In this document: positions 45,684-54,473 of the stretch, piece by piece
Numbering within the stretch: the first letter of the stretch is position 1
Layout: each line of letters opens with the position of its first letter
Origin: Fodinibius salinus
Lineage (GTDB): Bacteria > Bacteroidota > Rhodothermia > Balneolales > Balneolaceae
NCBI RefSeq assembly: GCF_008124865.1
Contig: NZ_VNHY01000001.1
Location: 806,001-870,000 of the forward strand
Direction of reading: 5' to 3'
DNA length: 64,000 nucleotides
The notes under the pieces: generated by a model
What the model saw: only the letters and a program-made list of their open reading frames with translations
Database searches by the model: none
What the model was told of the DNA's origin: nothing
Made by a program: the position numbers and the translations under genes

Positions 45684-46388
45684 ATGCAGTTATCAGATAT
45701 TCAGGCACTGGTTACCGGCGGAAGCTCAGGCATCGGAAGAGCAACAGCTAAAATGATTATTGAATCTGGTGGCGAGGCAGTTATTGCCGCCCGAACCAAA
45801 AGCAAGCTAGAACAAACCGCAGAAGACATTGGGGCTATTCCCATTCAATGTGATGTGGGTGACGAGCAGCAGGTAGAAGAGCTCATCCAGAAAACAGACA
45901 AACAGCTGGATAACTATAATGTTCTTATCAATAATGCAGGCTATGGAAGTCACAAAAAGCTGATAAATGTTTCTGCGAAAGAAATGGAAGATCAACTACA
46001 AACCAATACTATCGGTGCTATGATGGTGGCCCGTGAATCGGCTAAGGTTTTTATTGATAATGATTACGGCAATATTGTCAACGTTTCCTCTTCTTCGGGA
46101 AAACGCGGATATGCCGGCGGTACTTCGTATGTAGCCAGCAAGTTTGCCCTCAGCGGTATGACCCAGTGTTGGCGCGCCGAGCTTCGTCCTCATAACATCC
46201 GGGTGATGCAAGTGAATCCCAGTGAGGTGCAAACGCCTTTTTTTAGTGACGGGCACGAAATAGAACGCGATATCAATGAAACCAAACTTGTTGCTGATGA
46301 TATTGCCCAAAGCATCTGCGATATGCTGGGTATGCACGACCGCGCCTTCATTACTGAAACCAGTGTATGGGCTACCAATCCCAAATAG
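45684..46388 (+). CDS. short-chain dehydrogenase/reductase
   Basis: A 234-residue classical SDR. The cofactor motif VTGGSSGIGRATA is at the N-terminus, NNAGYGS is the stabilising motif, and the catalytic pair lies in SYVASKFALSG after a serine (VSSSSGKRG). It probably uses NADP because the loop after the second strand carries AARTKSK with basic residues. The substrate is unknown. The next gene starts 17 bp later on the same strand. Confidence 0.88.
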   Translation: MQLSDIQALVTGGSSGIGRATAKMIIESGGEAVIAARTKSKLEQTAEDIGAIPIQCDVGDEQQVEELIQKTDKQLDNYNVLINNAGYGSHKKLINVSAKEMEDQLQTNTIGAMMVARESAKVFIDNDYGNIVNVSSSSGKRGYAGGTSYVASKFALSGMTQCWRAELRPHNIRVMQVNPSEVQTPFFSDGHEIERDINETKLVADDIAQSICDMLGMHDRAFITETSVWATNPK

Positions 46389-46405
46389 ATTTCTAGTTAT
46401 ACTTT

Positions 46406-47122
46406 ATGCTAAGAAAAAATCCATTTTTAAATAAGGTAACAATAACTCTATTGTTATTGAGTTTTGTTGGTCTATTATTACATTATTTTGACATTTTAAG
46501 TGCGTCTGTTCTTAAGATTTATTTTGGCGGGACATTCACGGGACTTTTTCTGGGATTATCAATTCAATTATATTATAGTCTCGTAAATCCCTCCGATTGG
46601 TTATTTCAAAGCAGATATCATATAGAAGGAGCAATCTTGGGTGGAAGTATTGGTTCTTATAGCCTGACAAAATACTCCTTTAGTAATGGGCTTGTGAATA
46701 TTTTCGAGATAATCATTCCTCTTGTAGTCGGCTTAATTTTGGGAATATCCTGGATTAAAAGTGCCAAATATAGAACACTGAAAGACTGGAAAGGTAATTT
46801 AATTCAGCAAAATACGGATAATATTATTTTTAGTGACGCTGGTACTCTTACTGATCCAAATCACTCAAATACTAAGGGCACGGTGATGCTCACCCAAAAT
46901 GAAATTATTTTTTCTCCTTCTAATGCGCAAAACCACAAAATAAGAACTGATTTATCCGAAATGAACCCTCTACTCGAAAAATCCGGGTTTGATTTTTTTA
47001 GCATACCAACTGGTATTCAACTTACCCAAGAACGCAGTATACATCCATACAAGTTTCCACGATACTGGCTGGAAAAAATTCGCAATATTCGTTCTGGGAT
47101 TGAGTACTATGATGGATCATAA
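46406..47122 (+). CDS. membrane protein of a tandem pair with a PH/GRAM-like C-terminus (copy 1)
   Basis: A 238-residue protein I do not recognise. About four hydrophobic segments (residues 10-30, 36-58, 70-90, 95-115) precede a soluble C-terminal half. Between the second and third segments is the stretch SLVNPSDWLFQSRYHIEGAI, matched in the next gene by SVINPPQWLFTYRYILEGIL. The C-terminal half begins GTVMLTQNEIIFSP and ends with FSIPTGIQL and KFPRYWLEKI, with a strand pattern like PH/GRAM lipid-binding domains. This is by eye only. It follows the SDR by 17 bp and may share its transcript. Confidence 0.6.
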   Translation: MLRKNPFLNKVTITLLLLSFVGLLLHYFDILSASVLKIYFGGTFTGLFLGLSIQLYYSLVNPSDWLFQSRYHIEGAILGGSIGSYSLTKYSFSNGLVNIFEIIIPLVVGLILGISWIKSAKYRTLKDWKGNLIQQNTDNIIFSDAGTLTDPNHSNTKGTVMLTQNEIIFSPSNAQNHKIRTDLSEMNPLLEKSGFDFFSIPTGIQLTQERSIHPYKFPRYWLEKIRNIRSGIEYYDGS

Positions 47123-47250
47123 GACTAATATAATGTAAAAAATGCTCTGCGGTTGATCTATTGTGATCTCACTCAGCATACAGAACGAAAGAGAATGTTT
47201 GAGAAGTAGTTTATATATTTATTTCAAAATCAAGTAAACAATTGATCGGT

Positions 47251-47931
47251 ATGTTTGGAGAAAAATCTTGGCTTATAAAAACCTTAGGATTATTTTTTCT
47301 TTTAATTTTACCAATATTGCTAGTACTGTATTTCAATTCTTCGATTTTAAGTATAGGACTCATTTTGCTTGAAGGAGCAGCTGTGGGTCTCATTTTTGGA
47401 TCCATTATCGCATTAATATTTAGCGTAATAAATCCACCCCAGTGGTTATTTACCTATCGATACATTCTGGAAGGTATTCTCTGGGGGCTTATGATTGCAA
47501 CTACAAGTTTATTCGTTACTACCAGTGAAGAGTCACTGAGTATGAGTAAGGCTGTATTTACAACTCTATTCTGCAGCGGAATGGGTGTACTTTGGATCTA
47601 TTATTTCAAGTACAAAAAACTACAACAGCAAATGGAAGAATATCTATCTGGTAATTTGGATACGGTAGACCTCTGTGACGTTGCTAACTTTTCGGATCAA
47701 GAATATGATAATAAAAACAGCCTTTTATTATTATCCGCCAGCCATATTCAAATCGTATCAATAGACACTCATAAGAAGCTCGCTGACTTACAATTAAGTG
47801 AAATTAATCCGAAAATAAGAAGGAGAACCTGGTTCAACTTTCCTGCAGGTATCCAATTGTCAAACACTAAAGAGGTGAAAGTGAAATTCCCTCTCTACTG
47901 GTTCAAGAAAATAAGTATGCAAAAAAGATAG
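47251..47931 (+). CDS. membrane protein of a tandem pair with a PH/GRAM-like C-terminus (copy 2)
   Basis: A 226-residue paralogue of the upstream gene. The same segment order is seen: hydrophobic segments, then the motif NPxxWLFxxRY-xx-EG, then a soluble half with LLLLSASHIQIVS, LSEINP and FPAGIQL, ending KFPLYWFKKI. I use ATG 47251; a TTG nine bases earlier is possible. The pair diverged widely in the linker, so the duplication is old. No function is assigned. Confidence 0.6.
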   Translation: MFGEKSWLIKTLGLFFLLILPILLVLYFNSSILSIGLILLEGAAVGLIFGSIIALIFSVINPPQWLFTYRYILEGILWGLMIATTSLFVTTSEESLSMSKAVFTTLFCSGMGVLWIYYFKYKKLQQQMEEYLSGNLDTVDLCDVANFSDQEYDNKNSLLLLSASHIQIVSIDTHKKLADLQLSEINPKIRRRTWFNFPAGIQLSNTKEVKVKFPLYWFKKISMQKR

Positions 47932-47946
47932 GTATGAGATTTTGGT

Positions 47947-48288
47947 TCAAGCCTGCTCAGGATAACACTCCTTACAAGGACACATATCCCGCAGCGTCCC
48001 CCATTGGTACATGCCGTTGTTGTGGCCGTCATTCCAGAAAATCTTGATGGCATGATTCCCAATCTGCTTAATATCTTCTACCTCAAAATTTTGTGTAGGA
48101 TCAACAAAAAACAGCGAACGGTCAAAAGAATTCATATTTCCGTGTCCCCCGCGACAGGTTACGCAAGGACAATTTTTGCGAAGTCCAAAGAGCGGGTATT
48201 CCGAATGGTGTCCATCTGACCATTCAATTTCTAAAACTTGGTCACTATTAGAAACTTCAATTCCTGTAGGTATTACTTGATCTGACAT
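47947..48288 (-). CDS. DUF971 protein (GBBH-like N-terminal domain)
   Basis: A 113-residue protein with the DUF971 layout: WSDGHHSEYPLFGLRKNCPC, then CRGGHG and a second half with IFWNDGHNNGMYQWGTLRDM and CPCKECYPE at the end. The cysteine pairs may bind zinc. The domain forms the N-terminal part of gamma-butyrobetaine hydroxylases, and also exists alone near Fe-S cluster genes; its role here is unknown. The CoA-binding protein gene lies 56 bp upstream on the same strand. Confidence 0.85.
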   Translation of the reverse strand: MSDQVIPTGIEVSNSDQVLEIEWSDGHHSEYPLFGLRKNCPCVTCRGGHGNMNSFDRSLFFVDPTQNFEVEDIKQIGNHAIKIFWNDGHNNGMYQWGTLRDMCPCKECYPEQA

Positions 48289-48344
48289 GTGTTACTTCTG
48301 CACTTAACAGTCTTTACAAAACTGTCAATTAAAATTAAGATTCC

Positions 48345-48764
48345 TTAAGCTACAGCTTTATCGTGCTGTACCATCATGCACTTGTTTTCTACATACTGGT
48401 AGTTATTTTCTTCAGCAAGGCTTTTGGCTTTATCCGAAGAAACCGCCAGCTGGGTCCATATTACCGGTTTTTGGCCACTCTTTTCTGACCAATCAATCGC
48501 CTCCCGCACCATATCAGCTGTGTATTCCGAATCCCGAAAAATATCAACAACATCAATCGTTATATCATCGGGGATATCAGCCATGCTGTCATAGCATTCT
48601 TCACCCAAAACCTCATCATAATTCGGGTTCACCGGAATAATACGAATACCCTGTTCTTGTAAATAATTAGCAATGTGATAACTGGTCCGATATTTATTGG
48701 CCGAACAGCCAATTACAGCAACTGTTTCTACGTTACTTAGAAGTTTTCCTAACTCACTTTTCAT
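48345..48764 (-). CDS. CoA-binding domain protein (YccU-like)
   Basis: A 139-residue Rossmann-fold protein. The CoA-binding motif is VAVIGCSANKYRTSYHIANY near residue 15, followed by IIPVNPNYDEVLGEECYDS and the conserved NKCMMVQH at the C-terminus. Close to the E. coli YccU group, whose physiological role is unknown. It is probably the first gene of a pair with the DUF971 gene. Confidence 0.87.
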   Translation of the reverse strand: MKSELGKLLSNVETVAVIGCSANKYRTSYHIANYLQEQGIRIIPVNPNYDEVLGEECYDSMADIPDDITIDVVDIFRDSEYTADMVREAIDWSEKSGQKPVIWTQLAVSSDKAKSLAEENNYQYVENKCMMVQHDKAVA

Positions 48765-48873
48765 AACTGTTTTTTCTTTTATTATTGACTATCTATTTGA
48801 ACACAGAAGTTACGAGATTCATTTGATTTAACGTATTATTGGATATCAAAATAATTACAGTTTTACTTTCAAG

Positions 48874-49959
48874 ATGGTAACTGCAACCAAACATTTTTTT
48901 CGGAGATATAAAAAATATATTCCGGTACTATTCTTTATCGGCGGATTCACCTGGGATAGCCTCACCCTTGGTCGCATTGACGGCTGGTACAGTAATACCG
49001 TGCTTTTTACTTATCTCATTGGACTCACACTCTGCCTCTACATCTTTAACCTTGCCGATGATGGCCGCTGGCAAAACACGTTTTTAGAACCTTATCAAGA
49101 ATATGCCCCGTTGGCTATACAGTTTTTCCTTGGCGGTCTTTCAAGTGCCTATGTCATTTTCTTTTTCCAGAGTGTTACACTTACTAAAACCCTTGTTTTC
49201 TTTTTGATTCTAGTTGTACTTCTGGTTTCTAATGAGTTACTCAAGCATCGTATTTCAAATAAATACCTACAATTCAGTGCCTACTTCTTTGTCAATTTTA
49301 CATTTTTCACCTTCTTTATACCGGCTATCTTTGCAACCATGAATACCTTTCTGTTTGTGGTATCAGGACTTATAAGCCTTGGGCTTACCCTATATTTTAT
49401 TTATTACCTCTACCGGATAAGTCCTTCTACCCGCCAAGAAATAAGCCGCCGGAAAGTTATAGCCCTTATCCTCGGCATTTATCTGTCTATTAACACCTGC
49501 TACTACTTTAACTTGATACCCCCTGTTCCTCTTTCATTGCAATCCGGTATGGTGGCCTATAATGTTGAAAAGACCAATAATAATTTTTTGGTTTCTTATG
49601 AAAAATCCCCCCTTTTTAAATTTTGGGAATCTTATAAACATACCTTCAACTACACCTCCGGTGATTCTGTTTTTATTTATACCTCAATTTTTGCTCCCAC
49701 AGATCTTGAAAAATCGGTGCAACATCAGTGGCGCTGGCACGATCCCAAATCGGACCAATGGAAAACGACGGATACTATTGCCTACACCGTAGTAGGCGGA
49801 CGTAAAAAAGGATTCCGTGGATACACCTTTAAAAATAATATTTGGCCTGGCAGCTGGCGTGTCAATGTAACTACCGGTGAAGGACTAGTACTCGGGCAAA
49901 TTAACTTCACCGTGGTTGAGGACTCAACCGCTGTCTCTCTAACCAAAAGCAAATTTTGA
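48874..49959 (+). CDS. DUF2914 membrane protein
   Basis: A 361-residue protein. The N-terminal 220 residues hold about seven hydrophobic segments (for example GWYSNTVLFTYLIGL). The C-terminal 130 residues form the DUF2914 domain with QHQWRWHDPKSDQW, AYTVVGGRKKGFRGYT and WPGSWRVNVTTGEG. The domain occurs in many bacteria and its role is not known. It is divergent from the CoA-binding protein gene. Confidence 0.82.
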   Translation: MVTATKHFFRRYKKYIPVLFFIGGFTWDSLTLGRIDGWYSNTVLFTYLIGLTLCLYIFNLADDGRWQNTFLEPYQEYAPLAIQFFLGGLSSAYVIFFFQSVTLTKTLVFFLILVVLLVSNELLKHRISNKYLQFSAYFFVNFTFFTFFIPAIFATMNTFLFVVSGLISLGLTLYFIYYLYRISPSTRQEISRRKVIALILGIYLSINTCYYFNLIPPVPLSLQSGMVAYNVEKTNNNFLVSYEKSPLFKFWESYKHTFNYTSGDSVFIYTSIFAPTDLEKSVQHQWRWHDPKSDQWKTTDTIAYTVVGGRKKGFRGYTFKNNIWPGSWRVNVTTGEGLVLGQINFTVVEDSTAVSLTKSKF

Positions 49960-50013
49960 TTAAGCTGACCCTATTGCGGAAACTGCAAACTAATTGCAAT
50001 ATTTTAAGCCACA

Positions 50014-50107
50014 AGACTTAAATATTGATTTTTAAGTCTATAAGCTTAATATTAGGCATTTAGAGTCTGTTCGGAGACAAAATTGTATAAATTATCATTC
50101 CGAACAG
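50014..50107. promoter_or_regulatory. inverted repeats upstream of the SatD-like gene
   Basis: Two inverted repeats lie in the 283-bp gap: AGACTTAAA (50014-50022) with TTTAAGTCT (50031-50039), and CTGTTCGGA (50067-50075) with TCCGAACAG (50099-50107). A further TTCGGA half-site occurs near 50141. They may be operators for the nearby HTH protein, or a transcript end for the DUF2914 gene. No gene was seen in the gap. Confidence 0.4.
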
Positions 50108-50242
50108 TCTATAAGATACATATTAAAGATAATTACTTATTCGGAGAGGAGACCCAAGCGGTGATGCAAGCAATGCTGAAGGAAAGGTCTCACCTTCTTA
50201 ATTCTTAAACACGTTCTTGTTGTACCCAAAAAAGATGTTGAA

Positions 50243-50911
50243 ATGGCTAAAAAAGACATGAAATCAGTTATTACAGGTGATATTGTTAATTCTACCAAAG
50301 TAGAGGGTAAACAGTATACCCAGCTAATAGAAAGCCTAAAAAAATCCTTTAATTGCATAGCAGAGCTTCATACTGATAAATCCTCAAAAATTATATTCGA
50401 CATTTTTCGGGGTGATAGCTTTCAAGGACTTATCCCTAATCCATTAGCAGCCCTGCCTGCCAGCCTCATTATCCGCAGCAGCCTTCGTAAAGCCCAACCC
50501 TCAGACAGTTCCTTTAATTGGGATGCCCGCACAGCCATTGGAATTGGAGATATTAACTCTCTGCCTGATAATGCCTCTGAAGGAACAGGCAAAGCTTACC
50601 AGTATTCCGGTACCTCACTGGATCAAATGAAAACCAGTCAACGGTTAGCTATTGTAACTCCCTGGACAACGGTGAATAATGAAATGCAGTCTCAAACGGC
50701 TCTTCTGGATGCCGTCATTTCCAAATGGTCACCATCACAAGCCGAAATTGTACTGGAACTTTTAAAAGGAAAATCCCGAAAAAAAATAAGTGCCGAATTT
50801 GATATATCACAAGCTGCTGTACATTATCGTATAAAAGGAGCCGGCTGGTTAGCCATCGAAAAGTTTCTGCAACGTTACCAAAACATTATCAACCAACATT
50901 TAGCATCATGA
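50243..50911 (+). CDS. SatD-like protein with C-terminal helix-turn-helix
   Basis: A 222-residue protein. The N-terminal domain opens with VITGDIVNSTKVE and has FDIFRGDSFQGLI and ARTAIGIGDI, as in SatD and cyclase-like regulators. The C-terminus ends with an HTH (KGKSRKKISAEFDISQAAVH) of the type seen in DNA-binding sigma-like regions. Its stop overlaps the ATG of the DUF3307 gene (ATGA at 50908-50911), so the two are one unit. Binding targets are not known. Confidence 0.8.
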   Translation: MAKKDMKSVITGDIVNSTKVEGKQYTQLIESLKKSFNCIAELHTDKSSKIIFDIFRGDSFQGLIPNPLAALPASLIIRSSLRKAQPSDSSFNWDARTAIGIGDINSLPDNASEGTGKAYQYSGTSLDQMKTSQRLAIVTPWTTVNNEMQSQTALLDAVISKWSPSQAEIVLELLKGKSRKKISAEFDISQAAVHYRIKGAGWLAIEKFLQRYQNIINQHLAS

Positions 50912-51661
50912 TTGCTCTACCCCAAATTCTCATTCTCTTACGACTGTTAACTGCTCATCTGCTGGCCGATTTTTTTTCTACAATCTAAACACTGGATTGA
51001 TCAGAGACACAAACATGGTGTTCGTGCCCCACAGCTTTATTATCATATCGGACTTGTAGGCGGACTAACCTACATATTCTTAGGCGACTGGTCGCATGTT
51101 GGGCTCCCTCTTTTTATTATGATTACCCATTTTCTTATAGACTGGTGGAAATCTGCTCAGAAAGAAAGTACAACCGCATTTGTGGTAGATCAAACTGCTC
51201 ACTTGCTGATACTACTACTGGGGTGGAGCGTATATGCCAATATTGGAACTGCTATAATTGATTATGCAGTCCACATTTTCAGTAAACCTTCAACCTGGAT
51301 CATCATCCTCAGTTATTTTATGACCATCCGCCCCTTTGGATATTTCATTGCCCGTGTTACTAACCGTTGGCAACAGGATCTCACAGCTGGTGATGCAAAA
51401 AAGCTTAGCGGACTTAAAAAAGCCGGCATGTGGATAGGCTGTACCGAACGGATTATTATCCTTACATTTATTTTGATGAACCAATACAGTGCTATTGGCT
51501 TTCTGATTGCCGCTAAATCCATATTTCGTTTTAAGAGTAACATCGACAGCAATCAAGAACGCAAAGAAACTGAATATATCCTCATTGGTACCCTGCTAAG
51601 CTTTGCCCTAACCATTGGGCTGGGCATTACCACAAATTTTCTTTTACACATTTGGAGTTAA
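50908..51661 (+). pseudogene. DUF3307 membrane protein, frameshifted at a T8 run
   Basis: The ATG frame runs MIALPQILILLRLLTAHLLA-DFF, the usual start of DUF3307 proteins, then stops at a TAA at 50986-50988. Removing one T from the run of eight at 50970-50977 restores LQSKHWIDQRHKHGVRAP and a continuous frame to 51661, about 250 residues with several membrane segments. The family is often beside SatD genes. The extra T may be a sequencing error, a real inactivation, or a site of transcriptional slippage. The downstream part alone could also start at the ATG of 51119, giving only a fragment. Confidence 0.75.
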
Positions 51662-51805
51662 AATCATAATAAAAGGCATTTTGCAATAACAATATCTCTA
51701 ATTTTACTCCAGCCTAATAAATCTGTACCATTGTATCTTAAAACAGTTTATCCAGTTAGTATCACAGTCTCTTAAAAATGTTACATTAACTATCAATCCA
51801 TCACT

Positions 51806-53152
51806 ATGAAACGTTTTATTTTCTTACCGCTCATAATTCTTATTGCTTGCTCTGCACAAGCACAAGACCTATCTATTGACCCTCAGATGTATGATATTAT
51901 TGATTCGGTTAGTGCAGATCGCCTGGAATCTGACATACGCGCGTTGGCCGGTTTCGGCACGCGTCACACCATGTCAGACACTATCTCAGATACCCGTGGT
52001 ATTGGTGCTGCCCGGCGATGGATCAAACAGGAATTCCAGAAAATAAACAAACAATGTGGAGGCTGCCTGGAAGTCCACGAGCAACGCACACTTGTTGAAG
52101 GCAAACCTGATAGTCGTATTGATGAAGATACGTGGGTCGTAAACGTCTATGCCGTGCTAAAGGGAAATACCAATCCCAACCGATATGTAATTATGAGTGG
52201 CGATATTGACAGCCGAGCGTCCGACATAATGAATGATACCATTGATGCACCCGGCGCCAATGATAACGCCACCGGGATGGCAGGTGCTATTGAAGCGGCA
52301 CGGGTACTGTCCCAGTATGAGTTTAGAAACAGCATCATTTTTGCAGGATTATCGGGCGAAGAACAGGGGCTTTACGGAGGTAAGCATATGGCTCAAAAAG
52401 CCAAAAAAGAGGGATGGAATATTATAGGCGTGCTCAATAACGATATGATTGGAAATATCAGAGGTATCGACGGCGTAATAGATAACCGCAGCTTCCGTAT
52501 ATTTTCGGAACCCTATTCATCACAAGCTACCAAACGCGAGCTGCAGCTTAAACGATTTTACGGTGGCGAAAATGATGGCATTTCACGTCAACTTGCCCGC
52601 TATATTTATGAAACGACTGATACATACATGCCCCAAATGGATCCAATGCTCATCTACCGGCTCGACCGCTTTGGACGTGGTGGGCATCACCGACCCTTTA
52701 ATGAAGCAGGCTTTGCCGGTGTACGTATTATGGAAACTCACGAAAATTATAATCGCCAGCACCAAAATATCCGTACCGAAAACGGCATCGAATACGGTGA
52801 TGTGATAGAAGAAGTTAATTTCGAATATGCTCAAAAATTGACAGCCGTCAATGCTGTGGCCTTGGCTTCTCTTGCTAAAGCTCCGGCAAGTCCGTCTGAT
52901 GTAAAAATTGGCGGTGCCGTTCAACCTTCGACTACACTTAAATGGAAGAAGTCTGAAGGTGCAAAGGGTTATAAAATTTACTGGAGAAAAACTACGGCAC
53001 CACTGTGGGAAAATGTTCGATATGTGGGTGATGTCAATGAATATACGCTCAAAGGTATTGTAATTGATAACTATTTATTTGGTGTTTCCGCCGTAGATGA
53101 AGATGGAAATGAAAGCGTGGTCTCATTTCCATCTGGATTAATTAGAGACTAA
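51806..53152 (+). CDS. M28-family peptidase with fibronectin type III-like C-terminus
   Basis: A 448-residue secreted protein with the signal peptide MKRFIFLPLIILIACSAQAQ. The peptidase domain shows APGANDNATGMAG, GEEQGLYGG, LNNDMIGN and a late ETHENY with the final histidine. The first metal ligand, normally histidine in GHxDS, is Asp here (SGDIDSR). The last 90 residues form an FnIII-like domain (TLKWKKSEGAKGYKIYWRK). It is probably a zinc aminopeptidase outside the cytoplasm, unless the changed ligand abolishes activity. Confidence 0.85.
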   Translation: MKRFIFLPLIILIACSAQAQDLSIDPQMYDIIDSVSADRLESDIRALAGFGTRHTMSDTISDTRGIGAARRWIKQEFQKINKQCGGCLEVHEQRTLVEGKPDSRIDEDTWVVNVYAVLKGNTNPNRYVIMSGDIDSRASDIMNDTIDAPGANDNATGMAGAIEAARVLSQYEFRNSIIFAGLSGEEQGLYGGKHMAQKAKKEGWNIIGVLNNDMIGNIRGIDGVIDNRSFRIFSEPYSSQATKRELQLKRFYGGENDGISRQLARYIYETTDTYMPQMDPMLIYRLDRFGRGGHHRPFNEAGFAGVRIMETHENYNRQHQNIRTENGIEYGDVIEEVNFEYAQKLTAVNAVALASLAKAPASPSDVKIGGAVQPSTTLKWKKSEGAKGYKIYWRKTTAPLWENVRYVGDVNEYTLKGIVIDNYLFGVSAVDEDGNESVVSFPSGLIRD

Positions 53153-53265
53153 TATTTTAGTAAACAATGATATTAAGGCCAAACCACAACAATATCATTG
53201 GTAAACCGTAGATAAATGCTTATTTTTAAAGACTTTGTAATCTAAAAATAAAAGAGAATAGTATT

Positions 53266-53706
53266 TTGTCTAAAGTTAAAGACGGTGATACCGTAAAAGT
53301 ACATTACACAGGAACCTTAACTGAAGAGGGGTCAGTTTTTGACAGCTCTGAAGAACGAGGAGAACCACTTGAATTTACCCTAGGAGACGGGCAATTGATT
53401 CCCGGTTTTGAAGAAGCGGTAATCGGGATGCAAGAAGGCGATGAAACAACCGTGGAGATTGATTCAGAAGATGCCTACGGTCAGCGTCGCGAAGATCTAG
53501 AGTTGGAAGTTTCAAAATCAGATCTTCCTGACAATATTGATCCGCAAGTTGGAATGCAGCTGCAAATGCAGCAGCAAGAAAATGGACAGGCTATCCCCGT
53601 TCAAATTACGGATGTTGAGGATGATTTTGTGAAACTCGATGCCAATCATCCACTGGCCGGTAAAGACTTGACGTTCGATATTGAGCTTATTGAGCTAATG
53701 GACTAA
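53266..53706 (+). CDS. FKBP-type peptidyl-prolyl isomerase, SlyD/SlpA-like
   Basis: A 146-residue isomerase. The start is a TTG at 53266-53268 with an AAAGAGAAT Shine-Dalgarno-like stretch upstream; no ATG lies nearby. The FKBP strand KDGDTVKVHYTGTLTEEGSV and LGDGQLIPGFEEAVIGM are clear, and an insert-in-flap domain (about residues 66-120) makes it SlyD-like. The histidine-rich tail of SlyD is missing. It helps fold proteins in the cytoplasm. Confidence 0.93.
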   Translation: MSKVKDGDTVKVHYTGTLTEEGSVFDSSEERGEPLEFTLGDGQLIPGFEEAVIGMQEGDETTVEIDSEDAYGQRREDLELEVSKSDLPDNIDPQVGMQLQMQQQENGQAIPVQITDVEDDFVKLDANHPLAGKDLTFDIELIELMD

Positions 53707-53730
53707 GAGCTCATTTAGTGATTATATTTA

Positions 53731-53765
53731 GCCTGAATCCGGTTATACGGGTTCAGGCTTTTTTT
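53731..53765 (+). terminator. intrinsic terminator after the FKBP gene
   Basis: GCCTGAATCCG pairs with CGGGTTCAGGC (11 bp, one G-U), loop GTTATA, followed by TTTTTTT. The leftward O-methyltransferase gene ends inside the T-tract. Confidence 0.88.
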
Positions 53766-54390
53766 ATTTTTTGCGTACGATGGTTACACCATCTCTTACT
53801 GTTAGCATAACTTGTTCAACCAATTCATCAGCAGTAATTTGTTTGTTAAGCTGATCAATAGCCTCTGCCTTTTCCCCCTCGGGCTGCAAAGCTTCACCAT
53901 CCCACAGCACATTATCTATTACCATTACTCCGCCCTCCTTGAGTCTCGGTATTATCATATCATAATACTTCGGATAATTAATTTTATCCGCATCCAAAAA
54001 AACAAAATCAAAGCTGCCGTTAATAGTTGGGATTGTTTTCAGGGCTTTACCCATTAATAAAGAAATTTTTGATCCCTCATCACTTTTTTCAAAAAAAGTG
54101 CGGGCAATATCTTCATACCGTTTATTATACTCACAAGTGAAAAGTTGACCATCTTTGGGCAGTGCCTCAGCCATTTTTAGCGCCGAATAGCCAGTAAACG
54201 TCCCTACCTCGAGCACTCGCTTGGCACCAGAAATTTTGATCAACATAGTTAACAGCTGTCCCACTTGTCGGCCGCTTAGCATATCAGTATGTTCGAGATC
54301 TTCTTTGGAAGCAGCTATAAGTTCTTTAACAAGTTCTGAGTCAGCGGTGGTATGTTCGGCCGCGTAGGTCCCTACTTTGTCAAAATCCAT
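53764..54390 (-). CDS. class I O-methyltransferase (caffeoyl-CoA/catechol type)
   Basis: A 208-residue SAM-dependent methyltransferase. Motif I is VLEVGTFTGYSALKMAEAL, followed by CEYNKRYEDIA, and the metal-binding FVFLDADKINYPKYYDMI and VMVIDNVLWDGE. It belongs to the group of cation-dependent small-molecule O-methyltransferases. It is divergent from the acyltransferase gene, 83 bp away. A carotenoid role is possible from its neighbours but not shown. Confidence 0.88.
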   Translation of the reverse strand: MDFDKVGTYAAEHTTADSELVKELIAASKEDLEHTDMLSGRQVGQLLTMLIKISGAKRVLEVGTFTGYSALKMAEALPKDGQLFTCEYNKRYEDIARTFFEKSDEGSKISLLMGKALKTIPTINGSFDFVFLDADKINYPKYYDMIIPRLKEGGVMVIDNVLWDGEALQPEGEKAEAIDQLNKQITADELVEQVMLTVRDGVTIVRKK

Positions 54391-54473
54391 TGGAATAATA
54401 CATAAATTTTATTGGCAACTCTTCGTGATGCTAAAGATATTCAGCTAACAATCACTCAACAAATATTTTACTT

